Below, piece after piece: positions 11,311 to 22,155 of a DNA stretch of 64,000 nucleotides. The DNA is from Myotis daubentonii (taxonomy: Eukaryota; Chordata; Mammalia; Chiroptera; Vespertilionidae), in assembly GCF_963259705.1 (NCBI RefSeq), contig NC_081842.1:178067849-178131848 (forward strand). The letters run 5' to 3'. The notes under the pieces are model-generated. The model made no database searches. It had not been told where the DNA came from and saw only the letters and a list, made by a program, of their open reading frames with translations. The position numbers and the translations under genes are program-made. The first letter of the stretch is position 1, and every line of letters begins with the position of its first letter.

Positions 11311-11440
11311 ATCCATTCATCCAACAAATATTTATTGGAACCTACTTAGTGTTCTGGACACAGCTCTGGGCACTGGGAAGCAGGCAGGTGGTGTATGGAG
11401 CCTAGATTACATCTGGGGAAGTCAGAAAGTAAACAATAGA
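11311..11440 (-). repeat. L2 LINE 3' end
   Basis: Reads CATTCATCCAACAAATATTTATTGG then 'cctacttagtgttctggacacagctctgggcactggga', the reverse complement of the L2 terminal region. Confidence 0.8.
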
Positions 11441-11623
11441 CTTCCAGAGAGTAGAAAGTGCATCCTTCTTGACTCGTCCCAATCTAATTCCTCCCTCCTT
11501 CTCCTCCTCTAGCATCCTGGGTACCCTAACAAGAAGCCCTCCAGGCCCCTCTAGGCCACTCAGCTCCAGCAACTCCTCTGCTCTGGAGGAATTAGGTCCC
11601 TGGCAGGGCCATCCCTGCAGGAT

Positions 11624-12060
11624 TAGGGTCCTCAAACTACGGCCTGCGGACCACATGCGGCCCGCCGAAAACATTTATCCGGCCCGCCAGGTGTTTTTGC
11701 TGCCACTGTCTGTCCTGCTTAGCAGCTGAAACAGGTGAAACTCACAAGAACTGTGTAACTATGGTAACCACTGCCTTGTTTACTTCTGTCTATAAAAGGT
11801 CAGTGCGGCCTGAGCACTGGTGGAAGTCCTTCCTCCTGAGTTGGACTTACCCGCCTGATCCCCCAATATTTCCAAATTATCTTGTCTTTTCTTTCATTTG
11901 TGTGCGGCTCCTCTTCCAGATACTGAACCCTGAACCATGCAGGATGTGGAGGGAAACATTTACGACATCTGGTGAAATCTCGTCCCGGGCCCACAGTGTG
12001 CGTGTAGAATGTCTGAGGGACGGTGAACTGGCCCCCTGTTTAAAAAGTTTGAGGACCTCT
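11624..12060. mobile_element. Non-autonomous hAT element
   Basis: Left end GGGTCCTCAAACTACGGCC and right end AAAAGTTTGAGGACCTCTGA are inverted versions of a hAT terminus (GGTCCTCAAACT). About 437 bp between them. The interior includes a CTATAAAAGG box and no transposase frame. I could not find a convincing 8-bp target duplication. Confidence 0.7.
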
Positions 12061-12363
12061 GAGTCTGAGAAACTGGGACCTGCTAAGGCAGAGGAACTTC
12101 CCAGATTCACTGGTTCTAAAAGTTCAAGTAGCGGGGGATGAGGGTACTAAACAGCCTCCATGGAAGAGGCAGTAGCTCTACAGACAGTGCAGGACAGGGG
12201 ACAGACACCAAGAAAAGTGCCACCAGTAGCGCCCAGAGGAAAGCTTCTAACCTCTGCCATTATTTTTTGTATTTGAAATGTATTAAATTTCACTGGTTAA
12301 AAATTAAGAATTGCAAACACTTAAAAAAGTATTCCTTTGTATTATATAAAATAAACATTTTAA

Positions 12364-12592
12364 GCCCGGCTGGTGGGGCTCAGTGGTTGAGCTTCAACCT
12401 ATGAACCAGGAAGTCACAGTTTGATTCCCGGTCAGGGCACATGCCCAGGATGTGGGCTCAATCCCCAGGAGGGGGCATGCAGGAGGCAGCCAATTGATGA
12501 TTCTTTCTTATCATTGATGTTTCTGTCTCTCTCTCCCTCTCCCTTCCTCTCTGAAATCAATAAAAATATGTTTAATTAAATAAAAAAAACAT
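12364..12592 (+). repeat. Ves SINE
   Basis: tRNA-derived head with an A box-like GGCTCAGTGGTTGAG and B box-like GTTTGATTCCCGG, then the vespertilionid body ('gcaggaggcagccaattgatgattc', CT-rich stretch) and an A-rich tail. Full length. The target duplication is weak. Confidence 0.9.
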
Positions 12593-13217
12593 TCCACCAT
12601 TTTTCTCTATACTACTATAGGAGAAGAAGCCTGCTGACTTTCTGAAAAATGAAAAGAAGCAGAGGAAAAGAATTTCAGACAAAGAGAATAGTAAATTCAG
12701 AGAACCTGAGTTCATGGAACCCTGAACACGCAGACGAGGCTGGGAAATAGTGCAAGGGGGGAAAGTGACATATGTGAAGGGAGGAATTCCATCGAGGCAG
12801 GGTGATGACCACGGGGAAAACCCAACACCAAGGTCCACAGGGAAATGCGCACACAGGAGCAGAGTCCAGTCTGCACTGGAACAGTGGCTCATTCTCCTCC
12901 TAAACAAAGCTCATCCCCACCCCTCTCTTCTCCCGATGTTCCCCCTGCTTTCAAACAGGCCCCGGTCCTTAGGGAAGAGGAGCTAGGTGCCAGGTGACCA
13001 GGCTGGAGCACACACTGACACATTATTTTCCACAGTTAAAAAGAAAGCATGAAAATGTGAGAGAATTCTCCAAAGCACATGAAAATAGCCACACACAAAA
13101 ACTGTGAAATCTATTATAACTCTGATTGTTCTGAACCAATGTAATAATTGTGCCATTTTCATCAAATTTAACTATCTCAGCTAAATAATCTGCTTCCCTG
13201 GCATTTCAGTTGCATTA
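12593..13217. other. No gene or repeat recognised
   Basis: Unique-looking sequence without coding signature. Confidence 0.45.
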
Positions 13218-13459
13218 TCCTATATAATAAAAGCCTAATATGCAAATCGGCCAAAAGGCAGAAGGACCAGTCACTATGACACACACTGACCACTAGGAGG
13301 CAGACGCTCAATGCAGGAGCTGTCCCCAGCCCGCAAGCTCCAGGCCAGTCCATGCAGGTGCCAGTGGGGGAGCTCCCTGATCGTCCTACAGATGGGCCCT
13401 GATCGCCGGCCAGGCCTAGGGACCTACCCATGCAAGAATTTCATGCACTGGGCCTCTAG
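13218..13459 (+). mobile_element. HeliBat-type Helitron (non-autonomous)
   Basis: Starts TCCTATATAATAAAAGCC after an A and ends CTAG before a T, the Helitron insertion rule (A|TC...CTRR|T). Just before the 3' end is a short hairpin-capable block (TGCAAGAATTTCATGCA), and the final GGGCCTCTAG is typical of the family. No duplication of target, as expected for rolling-circle insertion. The body is GC-rich with no frame. Confidence 0.9.
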
Positions 13460-13894
13460 TATCTATATAAGCTTTTACTTACCATTGATGGAGAGCCTGA
13501 TATATGCTAGACATTATGCTATACACTTTAATGTGATACTGCTTTCATTCCTCAACAGAACATGCTAAGGAAAGTAATATCAATCAAATAACATCAATCT
13601 CATCTTATGGGTGAAGAAACTAAAAACTTGGAGATATTAACATCATATAGTTGGTAAATGAAAGACTCTAAATATGAATGTAGGTTCCTTTGGTTCTAAA
13701 ACCCATATTTTTCCCATTACAGTAGGCCCTCTTAAGACTGAAATTCACAACCAATTCTTCTGCCAATTCTTCAAAGCCTGAATCCTTCACAACTGGCCAT
13801 TGTGGATCCATCCTTGTCCACTCCAGCCCACATGGGTCATGCCTTCCTTTGACCTTGAATATCAATGACTGTGATATAGTGTCTATCAATCATT
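13460..13894. other. No gene or repeat recognised
   Basis: AT-rich, no coding signature. Confidence 0.45.
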
Positions 13895-14310
13895 TATTCA
13901 CTGAAGCACCATGGACTATGCACCTATATTGTTCCCTGTGTGACAATACAATAGTAGAGAAGACAAAGTTCCTGCCCTCGGGGGGCTGAGTGTACAGTGG
14001 GGATCAGACAACAACCCAGTGTTGAGTGTAAGGACTCTGACTGCTCCTATGCTGGAAGGGGTGGGAAATGTGGCTGGAGAGACAGGCCCAGACCAGGAAG
14101 GGTCTTAAATGCTACGTTGAGGGGCCCAGACTTTTTCCTCAAGGAGGAAATTGGGAGTCACTGCAGTGATTTCACAAGGCAGGGTCACAATCAGACCTGC
14201 ATTTCTAAGAGGATCCCTTCTGAGAAAAGTGATCCGGAAAGCAGGCAGGCTGCTGGAAGGAAGACCAGTATGAGGCTGTTGCAATGTCTCTGTCTACTCA
14301 GGCAGAAGGG
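13895..14310 (-). repeat. L2 LINE fragment
   Basis: Reverse-complement L2 text in order: 'aaagttcctgccctcgggg', 'cagaccaggaagggtcttaaatgc', 'gggagtcactgcagtgatttcacaaggcagggtcacaatcagacctgcatttctaagaggatc'. These match the 3' part of L2 ORF2 read backwards. The 187-aa open frame over this block is therefore spurious. Confidence 0.75.
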
Positions 14311-14734
14311 TGACAGTGCATGCTGGGAATTCACAGGGGAATTATTTCTTCCAGCTGACATTTTGATCTTCACAGTCAAAGCCGGCATGCTGGATGGTGT
14401 CCACATCGGCACAAAACTGCCCCGTTCTCAAGCCTGTTACAGCAGCCAAAATGAAATTCCGATGTGGCCGAACCACCTAGGAGAGGTTTCTGTCCCCCAG
14501 CGGCTTCATTCCTTTGCCAAACAGTTCCCAGTGATGACACCCTGGTGCTCTAAGCAGTGACAACGGCTTTCTCAGTGTTGGACTGAGAAAAGCAAACACG
14601 CCAGTACAGCCCATTAAAGGAAGCTCGGGCAACACATCCCATTGGTCGGGTTTCCTGACCTCTAAACAGATTGCCTTCGTGTTACACAATCCTGTGGGGG
14701 CAAAAATGACCGAGAAACAGGCCTCTGTGTCCAG
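14311..14734. other. No gene or repeat recognised
   Basis: Unique-looking sequence. Open frames carried over from the L2 block end here without a recognisable product. Confidence 0.45.
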
Positions 14735-14905
14735 AAAGGCTGCATGGCACGACAGAAAGACAAATCTGGGTTCAAACACTCCTGCCATAGGTTTACTGTG
14801 TGACTTTGGATAAAATACTGAACTTTTTGTATAAAATACTGCACTTTTTCTTTGAGCTTTAGTTTCATCAAAAGTAAAACTGGGTAATAAAATTGCTTTT
14901 CACGG
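14735..14905 (+). repeat. MIR SINE fragment
   Basis: Contains 'aaatctgggttcaaacactcctgcc', 'ggtttactgtgtgactttgg' and 'tttgagctttagtttcatcaaaagtaaaactggg', MIR core and 3' half. A small internal repeat (ATAAAATACTG...ACTTTTTGTATAAAATACTG) has duplicated part of it. Confidence 0.8.
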
Positions 14906-15884
14906 ATGGGGTAAAAATTAAAGGAGAAAATATTAATTATAATAGTATGCACTCAAATATTAGTTGCTTTTCCTTTCTTGATTTTCCTTTTTTTTAATTT
15001 TTTTTCCTTTTTATATTGGCAATTACCTGGTGCTTATGGATTAACCACCAGACTCAAGGCCTTATTCAGAAGCAAGTTATCTTAAATAAAAACAATTAAA
15101 AACAGTAACAGCAATGGAAAAACTTGCCATGGCCATTGTAATAAGGCAAAATTATACAGAAATACAATCTCACTCTGTTCTGAGAAACTAGAATCCCTCC
15201 AATCTATTAAAAACTACTGAGTCTAGGAGATCTCCAATCTAATGATCATGAGAATCATGTGAAAAGCTGTAAAATTAAAGATGTTTATATTCTGTTTCAA
15301 CCAGACTCACTGAATCAGAATCCCCATGGGGTTACCCAAAGATTTTTACTCAAAAAAAATTTTTTTTTAATTAAAAGTCTCTTCAGAAGATTTTTGCCAT
15401 CATGACTTACTTTCTGAGGCTAGTTTAGGATCCAAAGATCTAACCTCTCTGTCTATTTGTGCAGGGATTAAGTCAGTCAAATCACACAGCAACATTTAAA
15501 AACCAAGAACTCATTCCATATCACAGACAGTAACAAAGTAATAGTGGTATCCCAACATTTTCTTTGCAATCCAGACTAATGAAAAAATTAACTTCAACCC
15601 AAGTCCTTCACATTCTAATCATGGCAAAGTTTTTAAAAAACAAACAAACAAACAACAACAAAAACATGTTGTAGTGACCTATTTTGGCGTGAGTGATCCA
15701 GTCAAGTTTTGACCTCAGCCAAGTCAGACGACTCAGAGGTCAAGGCAGGCCTAGGCAGTGTGCAATGCTTATCTGAGTCTCCAGACAGAGCCTGGCCCTA
15801 TGCTGCCATGATAATATATCCAAGTACATTTGCAACTTGATACAAAACATGTGTCTTCTTTTCTTGTCAGCCCAAATGAAGGTC
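14906..15884. other. AT-rich sequence, no gene
   Basis: Poly-T and poly-A low-complexity patches (14985-15010, 15345-15370, CAAA-type tract 15633-15666). Apart from the MER20-like piece at 15233-15350 nothing is recognised. Confidence 0.45.
15233..15350 (+). repeat. hAT-Charlie fragment, MER20-like
   Basis: Contains 'catgagaatcatgtgaaaagctg' and 'ccagactcactgaatcagaatccccatgggg', diverged forms of a block shared by the MER20/MER3 kind of hAT elements. Both ends are missing. Confidence 0.45.
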
Positions 15885-16035
15885 AAGAAAGGAAAAAAAG
15901 AAGGAAGAAAAAAGATAGAAAGACAGCAAGCATGACAGGGAGGGAGGGAAAGAGGAGAAAGAAAGAAGATAGTAAATAGGGAAGGAGAGAAGGAGGGAGG
16001 GAGGGATGGAAGGAGGGAGAGGAGGGGATATTTCT
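15885..16035. repeat. Polypurine (GGAA/GGGA) tract
   Basis: About 150 bases, nearly pure A and G on the plus strand, with GGAGGGAGGGAGGGA near the end. It produces Ser/Pro/Phe-rich false frames on the minus strand. Confidence 0.9.
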
Positions 16036-16154
16036 CCCCCTGCATTGGGGAAAAGAAGGTATGAAATAAAAGCTAAAGTGCAAAAAGAAGTACCTTTAGG
16101 AACTGAAAACTTTTAGATTCCAAACTGTTCCTTTTTAAAAACTTTAATATGTAA

Positions 16155-16540
16155 AATTTCAAATATATTATTTTTTTATTTTTAGTTAATTGAACATATA
16201 GGTTTCATGTGTGGATTTCTAAGTTACAAAGTCTGTATATAGCACCATGTGTCCACCACCCAAAGTCAAGTCTTCTCCTGTCACCTCATATTAGGACTCC
16301 CTTCTCCCCTCCCCCCTCGCCCCCTCCACCTGCCCGGCAACCAACACACTACTGTTTGTGTTCATAAGGTTCAGTTTTATATCCCATGTATGAGTGAAAT
16401 TGTATGGTTCTTAGCTTTTGCTGTCTGACTTATTTCACTTAGCATAATGTTCTCAAGGCCCATCCATGTTGTTGTAAATGACGCTATTTCATCCTTTTTA
16501 TGGCTGAGTAGTATTCCATTGTGTATATGCAAAAATCATT
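16155..16540 (-). mobile_element. Old L1 3' end
   Basis: Reading the minus strand gives the familiar end of L1 ORF2 and start of the 3' UTR; on the plus strand it shows 'ggctgagtagtattccattgtgtatatg', 'gtgaaattgtatggttctt' and 'ctgacttatttcacttagcataatg'. 5' truncated, no frame. Confidence 0.85.
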
Positions 16541-17045
16541 TAGTGAACCCTCATGTACCTATCACCCAGCCTCAGATCATTTCTACTCATGGCCATCTTG
16601 TTTCATCTACACTCCAGCCCAATTCTTTCTAATACAAATTCCAGACTTTGTATTATTTTTCTGCAAAGATGTCAATATGCAACTATAAAATGTGAGATAG
16701 CTTTTAAAAATAAGTTGTCATATGATTATTGTAATTACAAATAATACCTTAATATCACCAAATGTCCATTCTGTGTTCCTATTTCCTGCGATGTTTTATT
16801 TTTCTTCTTCTTATATCTGTTGTCTTTTGAATGAGGGTTCAAACAAGGGCCATACACCACAAGGGGTCCATGTGTTTCCTGGATCTCTTCTCATTACAGT
16901 TCTCCCTCCACCTTTTTCCTCCCCCCCTCTGCTGTGGTTGTTGAGGACACCAGGTCACCTAACTAGCTTTTTCATCCTAGAGTTTATTTATTCTTTGTCA
17001 CAAGGAGATTTCCCTGTTCTAAGAAAAGATTTGAGACGCTTCATT
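16541..17045 (-). repeat. Probable old L1 3' UTR
   Basis: Text such as 'tgaatgagggttcaaacaagggccatac', 'ggatctcttctcattacagttctccctcca' and the later 'gttgaggacaccaggtcacc' resembles an old L1-type 3' UTR read in reverse. I recall the pattern but cannot fix the subfamily. Confidence 0.4.
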
Positions 17046-17047
17046 AA

Positions 17048-17065
17048 AGAAAAAAAAAAAAAAAG
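17048..17065. repeat. Poly-A run
   Basis: About 16 A following GAAAG. No target duplication identified. Confidence 0.8.
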
Positions 17066-17970
17066 TTAACTTCTGGACAGTTTTTCAACAACAGATTTCC
17101 CAATCAGGTACATGTACAGCAAATCATAAACATGCTCCAGAATAGCCATTGGTACAAAGAGCCCAGAAAAATACTTATGCCCAAAGTTTCTTGGTGGCCA
17201 GAAATGGGGACGGGGTGAATTTGGGCCTCTTTGTAATTAGTGGGATTACTCACTTCTGTTAGTTGCATTAAGGAGCAAATACTAATTTTTTAAAAAATCA
17301 CAAGACCTTTCTGGGCTTCAGAGATCTCAGATATACAATATTTTGATCATTTCAGGGTAGACAAATCAGAAATATTCAAAGCGCACTGCCCTTAATAGAC
17401 ACCAGTGCACAGGCACTTGGCAAAACATATTTAGGGAACTCCTGAATCCATCAACCTTAAAGAATAATTTGACAAATTCAGTGAACTCCAAATGGCCTGT
17501 ATTCATTTTATCCCTTCTGTTCAAGGGTGTTGGATTCAGCAAATGGATGACTTTTCCTCACTTCCCCCTCACCATACCTCCACAAAAGAACGTCAAAGAC
17601 GGATATTCCGGGCGAGCTGCAGCCTCTGCCCCGGAGGGTTACAGGGAAGGAAGTGGAGTCTTTCTCACAGCGGCCGGCCCACACAAGTGCATGCCCACCA
17701 GGAGAAAAATGACTTCAAGAAGCAGGCCCTGTCCAAAGGTCAGTCCCTTCTGATGTTATCACCTCTGCCTGCCCCACCCTCAGAAATACTCATTATTCCC
17801 ACTGGACATAAGTCTGGCCATTCGAAATTAGAGTCAGGAGATATTTCCTGGTGTTCCCAGCATTTGGAGTCAAGATGTTCAGAGGGAGAAAAGTTATGCC
17901 TGTAAGATACTCATTCATCTTCATTCCTGGGGCGAGATACAATTCTGCCTTGTGAAGGGCCCAGGGCTAT
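17066..17970. other. No gene or repeat recognised
   Basis: Contains a CpG-bearing patch at 17600-17700 and overlapping open frames of 94 and 137 codons at 17469-17905. Neither protein resembles a family I know and composition does not look coding. Confidence 0.45.
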
Positions 17971-17986
17971 TTCTTAAAATACATTT

Positions 17987-18232
17987 TTCTTCTTATCCTC
18001 ACCTGAGGATATTTTTCCATTGATTTTTAGAGAGAGTGGAAGAGAGAAGGAAGACAGAGAGAAATATTGATGTGAGAGAAACACATTGATTGGATGCCTC
18101 CTGGATACACCCTGACCAGGGTCTGGGCCGGGGAGGAGCCTGCAACTGAGGTACATGCCCTTGACCGGAACTGAACCTGGGACCCTTTGGTCCGCAGGCC
18201 GACGCTCTATCCAGTGAGCCAAACCAGGTTGC
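17987..18232 (-). repeat. Ves-type SINE
   Basis: Minus-strand copy: tRNA-like head at the right (CCTGGTTTGGCTCACTGGAT when reversed), older tail with the 'cctcacctgaggatatttttccattgatttttagagagagtgg' block. A 16-bp target duplication with one mismatch flanks it (17971-17986 and 18233-18248; TTCTTAAAAxACATTT). Confidence 0.9.
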
Positions 18233-18482
18233 TTCTTAAAAGACATTTACATTTCATAATTTCAGGAATCAGTGAGGACTTAACTAGTGAACAAGCCAGG
18301 CTGCTTTCTTGTAGAGAACGGATATAGAATGAAGCCGGTTAGAAATCACTATGCACTATCACACTTCAAATTAAACTTCAGACAAACAGCTTAGCAACAT
18401 TTATTGTGGAGTTCTATGACTCAGTCTGCATGACTGGTTTTGAAAATAGGTACTGTACTCACAGGCTGCAATTACCATGTTG

Positions 18483-18508
18483 TATATATATATATATATA
18501 TATATATT
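18483..18508. repeat. (TA)13 microsatellite
   Basis: Uninterrupted TA run. Confidence 0.9.
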
Positions 18509-19079
18509 AACACATAATTGGCATTTGTGATTTTCTAAGCCCACGTGAATCATTCATCTTTTCTGATGGCAGACACTCCCAGGCAAACCTCCATGTTGTG
18601 CTTAACTCTGGACTCAGCTTCATAAATTAGGAGTTCATCAAGGTTCCCCTTTCCCCTCCAAGAGCCTTTCAGAACTGAGCCCTGGAGGTTGAGCTCCCTT
18701 TCCCATTTAGAAACCAACTCCTTCAAGGCCACAGAGTCTTCCTATTCAACAGCTTTCCAAGGGGCATCTTGGAATAATGCTCAGCACCAGTCTTCTGGGC
18801 TCCAGGGGACTCTCCTAGGCTATGAGAGGAGCATGGCCAAGTTCCACTCTTTGCACTTCATTTAAGTCAATATTGCTTCTTGCCCAGCCCCCAGGGAAGA
18901 GGTTAGTCAGGACAAGAGTTACCAGCTTGGTTGCCTACATCTATACTGTAGGATAATTAGCAGATCTTTATCTGTATCCAAGACACACATTCAACCTGAG
19001 TCATAGTCAGTGGTATACTGTGCACAGTCTATTATCTGGCATGATTAGAAGACAGGTATACTTATTAACAGAATTCCTC
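18509..19079. other. No gene or repeat recognised
   Basis: Unique-looking sequence without coding signature. Confidence 0.45.
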
Positions 19080-19640
19080 AGCTTGTAATAATACTGCTTT
19101 TGTTCAGGCTCTTCAACAGCTTCTATTATTTATTGATTTCAGAAAGGAAGGGAGAGAGAGAGAGAGAGAGAAACATCACTGATGGGCCACCTTCTGGGGA
19201 TGGAGCCCCCAACCCCGGAATCGAGCCGTGACCTCCTGGTTCATGGGTCGATGTCCAACCACGGAGCGACACCCAGCTGGGCTTCAACAGCTTCTTAACT
19301 GGTCTTCTACCTCTAGCTTCACTTTCTCCAATTTGCTTTCCGCAATGCTACTAGAGGGCTGTCTCAAAGGCCAATATAATTGTATAATTTCCAACTTACA
19401 GACCTTTAATGGCTTCTTGTCACTTAACAATGTTTAAAAGCAAACAAACATACAAAGATACTAGAACAAAACAACATTGGTATGCACTGCGCACCTTTAT
19501 AATCTGGTATCTCTCTTCCTAGCCTTCTCTACACCATTAACCCTAAAGCCTATTTTGCAGCCACACCAAACATCATACCATTCCCTTTATGGCAGCATGT
19601 TAGGCCCCTGTAAGCTTCCATACCTTTCTACATAATGTCA
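19080..19640 (+). repeat. L2 LINE, split by a SINE
   Basis: Forward L2 text on both sides of a Ves SINE: 'ctcttcaacagcttct' before, then 'taactggtcttctacctctag', 'ctttaatggcttcttgtca' and an L2-like tail after. The SINE occupies 19125-19281. Confidence 0.6.
19125..19281 (-). repeat. Ves SINE (short copy)
   Basis: Minus-strand Ves with a GA dinucleotide run inside (about 19150-19171). A perfect 14-bp duplication CTTCAACAGCTTCT flanks it (19111-19124 and 19282-19295). Confidence 0.9.
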
Positions 19641-19858
19641 CTTGCAAAACATGGCCTGTGGGCCAAATCCAGCCACTACCTGGTTTTGTAAATCAAGTGT
19701 GATTAGAACACTGTCATGCCCATCCATTTTCATATTGTATCTGACTGCTTTTTCATGACCATGATTAATTTCAGTGGTTGTGAAAGATGCCCTAAGAGGC
19801 AAAGCTGAGAACATTTACTCGCTGGCCCTTTACAGAAAAGGTTTGCCAATCCCTAGTC
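19641..19858 (-). mobile_element. Old hAT-Charlie-type element
   Basis: Right end reads 'ggccctttacagaaaaggtttgccaatccctag', the reverse of the common mammalian end GGTTGGCAAACTTTTTCTGTAAAGGGCC. Left part has 'catggcctgtgggccaaatccagcc', the opposite end of the same family. Interior diverged. Subfamily name not assigned. Confidence 0.75.
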
Positions 19859-20090
19859 TAGAATTTTGGCCTCTCACTTACCCCCTACCCCAGTTCTTCC
19901 CTTGTGAAACTTCTATGCATCTCCAGGAGATATATGCTAAATACACATATCCATCTCTTTGGAATCAAGGGCATCTTACTAGTTTTGAAGAATGTTTTAT
20001 AACTATATTCCATTTCCCTGTCCTTTCTTAGCGGAACAAAATCTTGATTTTGTTTAGAGTGGCCATGTGCCCAAGTCCAAGTGACAGTCT

Positions 20091-20358
20091 TTATTTATTT
20101 GTTGTTAATCCTCACCAGAGGAGATTTTTTCCATTGATTTTCAGATAGACTGGAAGGGATGGAGGGAGCCAGAGGGAGGGAGGGAAAGAAACAGCAAAGT
20201 GAGAGAAACACATTGACCAGTTGCCTCGGGCACTCACCCTGACCAGGGGCAGGGAGCTAACCTGCAACCCAGGTAAGTGCTCTTCAAAGGGGATGGAAGC
20301 CTCAACCTTTCAGTGCATGGGCCAACACTCTAACCACTTAACAATACCACCAGGACTT
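20091..20358 (-). repeat. Ves-type SINE (first of a pair)
   Basis: Older subfamily with the 'ttgttgttaatcctcacc' tail block. Flanked by CAAGTGACAGTCT (20078-20090) and CAAATGACAGTCT (20359-20371). The right-hand copy later became the landing site of the next SINE. Confidence 0.85.
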
Positions 20359-20371
20359 CAAATGACAGTCT

Positions 20372-20594
20372 TTTTTTTAAAATATATTTTTATTGATTTC
20401 AGAGAGGAATGGAGAGGGAGAGAGAAATAGAAACATCTATGATGAGAGAGAATCATTGATTGGGTGCCTCCTGCACACCCCCTATTGGGGATTGAGCCCA
20501 CAACCAGGGCATGTGCCCTTGACCAGAATCAAACCCAGGATCCTTCAGTCCGCAGGCCAACGCTCTGTCCACTGAGCCAAATTGGCTAGGGCTC
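20372..20594 (-). repeat. Ves SINE (second of a pair)
   Basis: Minus-strand Ves inserted at the right flank of the previous SINE; it adds a third copy of the target phrase (CAAATGACAATCT, 20595-20607). Head at the right, poly-T at the left. Confidence 0.9.
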
Positions 20595-20622
20595 CAAATG
20601 ACAATCTTGATGGTCCAAGACA

Positions 20623-20802
20623 GTGCTCTCCAATAGAACTCTCTGCAACAACGGAAATGCTCTATATATGCAACTGTCCAATAAGGTAGTCCCTTGCCAC
20701 ACAAGGCGACTAGTACTTAAAATGTGGCTATTATGACTGAGGAATTGAATTTTTAATTGTATTTAATGTTAATTGATCTAAGTTCAAATAGCCATTATAA
20801 CT
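20623..20802 (+). mobile_element. Old hAT fragment, split by L1
   Basis: Starts 'agtgctctccaatagaactc' and continues 'gcaactgtccaataaggtag', resembling a mammalian hAT that begins AGTGCTGTCCAATAGAA and ends in a mirrored 'tggctaccatattggacag'. A matching end piece (TCATATGTGGCTATCATATTAGA) lies at 22122-22145, beyond the L1 block, so the L1 probably landed inside it. Confidence 0.5.
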
Positions 20803-21079
20803 CAACAATAAAAAGACAAATAACCCAATTTAAAATGGGCAAAAGATCTGGATATTTTTCTAAAGAAAATAAACAGTAAGCACATGAAAAGATGCTCAAC
20901 ATCAATAATCATTACAGAAATGCAAATGAAAACCACGATGAGATAATACTCCACATCCATGAGGGTGGCTAAATCAATGAAAGGAAAATGCAAGTGTTGA
21001 CAAGATGTATGTATAAAATGCTGCAGCTGCTTTGGAAATAACATGGCATTTCCTCAAAGGGTTAAACAGAGTCACCATA

Positions 21080-21324
21080 GCCGAAACCGGTTTGGCTCAG
21101 TGGATAGAGCATCGGCCTGCGGACTGAAAGGTCCCAGGTTCGATTCCGGTCAAGGGCATGTACCTGGGTTGCGAGCACATCCCCAGTAGGAGATGTGCAG
21201 GAGGCAGCTGATCGATGTTTATCTCTCATCGATGTTTCTAACTCTCTATCTCTCTCCCTTCCTCTCTGTAAAAACTCAATAAAATACATATAAAAAAATA
21301 AAATAAAATAAAATAAAATAAAAA
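21080..21324 (+). repeat. Ves SINE
   Basis: Full-length Ves with clear tRNA-like A and B boxes (TGGCTCAGTGGATAGAGC, GGTTCGATTCCGG) and an (AAAAT)n tail. Perfect 17-bp duplication TAAACAGAGTCACCATA on both sides (21063-21079 and 21325-21341). Confidence 0.95.
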
Positions 21325-21465
21325 TAAACAGAGTCACCATAAAAACCAGTAATTCCACTCCTAGGAATATGACCAAAGGAATTGAAAGAGAAATTAAAAT
21401 ATGTTCACATAAAAACCTGTACATGAATGTTCATAGCAGCATTATTTACCATAACTAAAAAGTGG

Positions 21466-21669
21466 AGCCTTGGCCAAGTGGCTCAGTTGGTTGGAGCATC
21501 ATCCTGTACACCAAAAGGTTGCGGGTTCAGTACTCAGTTGGGATGAGTATGGGAGGCAACTGATCAATGTTTCTCTCTCACATCAATGTTTCTCTTTCCT
21601 TCTCTCCTTTCCTCTCTCTAAAAAGCAATAAAAATATATCATCAGCTGAGGATTAAAAAATAAAAAAAA
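21466..21669 (+). repeat. Ves-type SINE
   Basis: Head 'gccttggccaagtggctcagttggttggagc', a subfamily that differs in the anticodon-region text from the neighbour. A-rich tail. 10-bp duplication AAAAAGTGGA on both sides. Confidence 0.9.
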
Positions 21670-22155
21670 TAAAAAGTGGAAACTATCTAAATGTCCATCA
21701 ACAAATGAGTGGATAAATAAAATGTGGTGCATCCATGTGGTGAACTATTATTAAGTCATAAAAAGCAACTGATTTTTAAAAAGTACTGATATATGCTACA
21801 ACATGGGTGAACCTTGAAAACATTATGCTAACTGAAAGAGGCCAGATACAAAGTGCCACATACTACATCATTCCATTCATATGAAATGTCCAGAACATTT
21901 AAGTAATCCACAAAGACAGAGAATAGCTTAGTATTATTAGGGGCTTCGGAGGGGAGAATGGAGACTACTGTTTTTTGGGGAGTGATGAAAATGTTTTGGA
22001 ATTAGAGAGTGTTAATGGTTTCATAATCCAGTGAACATATTAAAAACCACTAAAATATATATTTCAAATGGTAAATATTATGGCATATGAATTGTATATC
22101 AATAAAAAAACTTTTAAGTAGTCATATGTGGCTATCATATTAGATTATGTATGTC

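Larger units (their letters stand above)
20803..22115 (+). mobile_element. Old L1 3' half, with two nested SINEs
   Basis: Plus-strand remains of the end of L1 ORF2: 'cacatgaaaagatgctcaacatcaataatcattacagaaatgcaaat', 'ccagtaattccactcctagg', 'cagcattatttaccataactaaaaag', 'acaacatgggtgaaccttgaaaacattatgc', then a 3' UTR ending 'aattgtatatcaataaaaaaac'. Broken by many changes and by Ves SINEs at 21080-21324 and 21466-21669. Confidence 0.85.

Noticed and set aside
13997..14560. 187-codon open frame on the plus strand
   Set aside because: Lies over a reversed L2 fragment; product shows no family resemblance.
21080..21180. tRNA-like sequence with A and B boxes
   Set aside because: It is the head of a Ves SINE; the same sequence appears in many copies with A-rich tails and target duplications, so it is not a tRNA gene.
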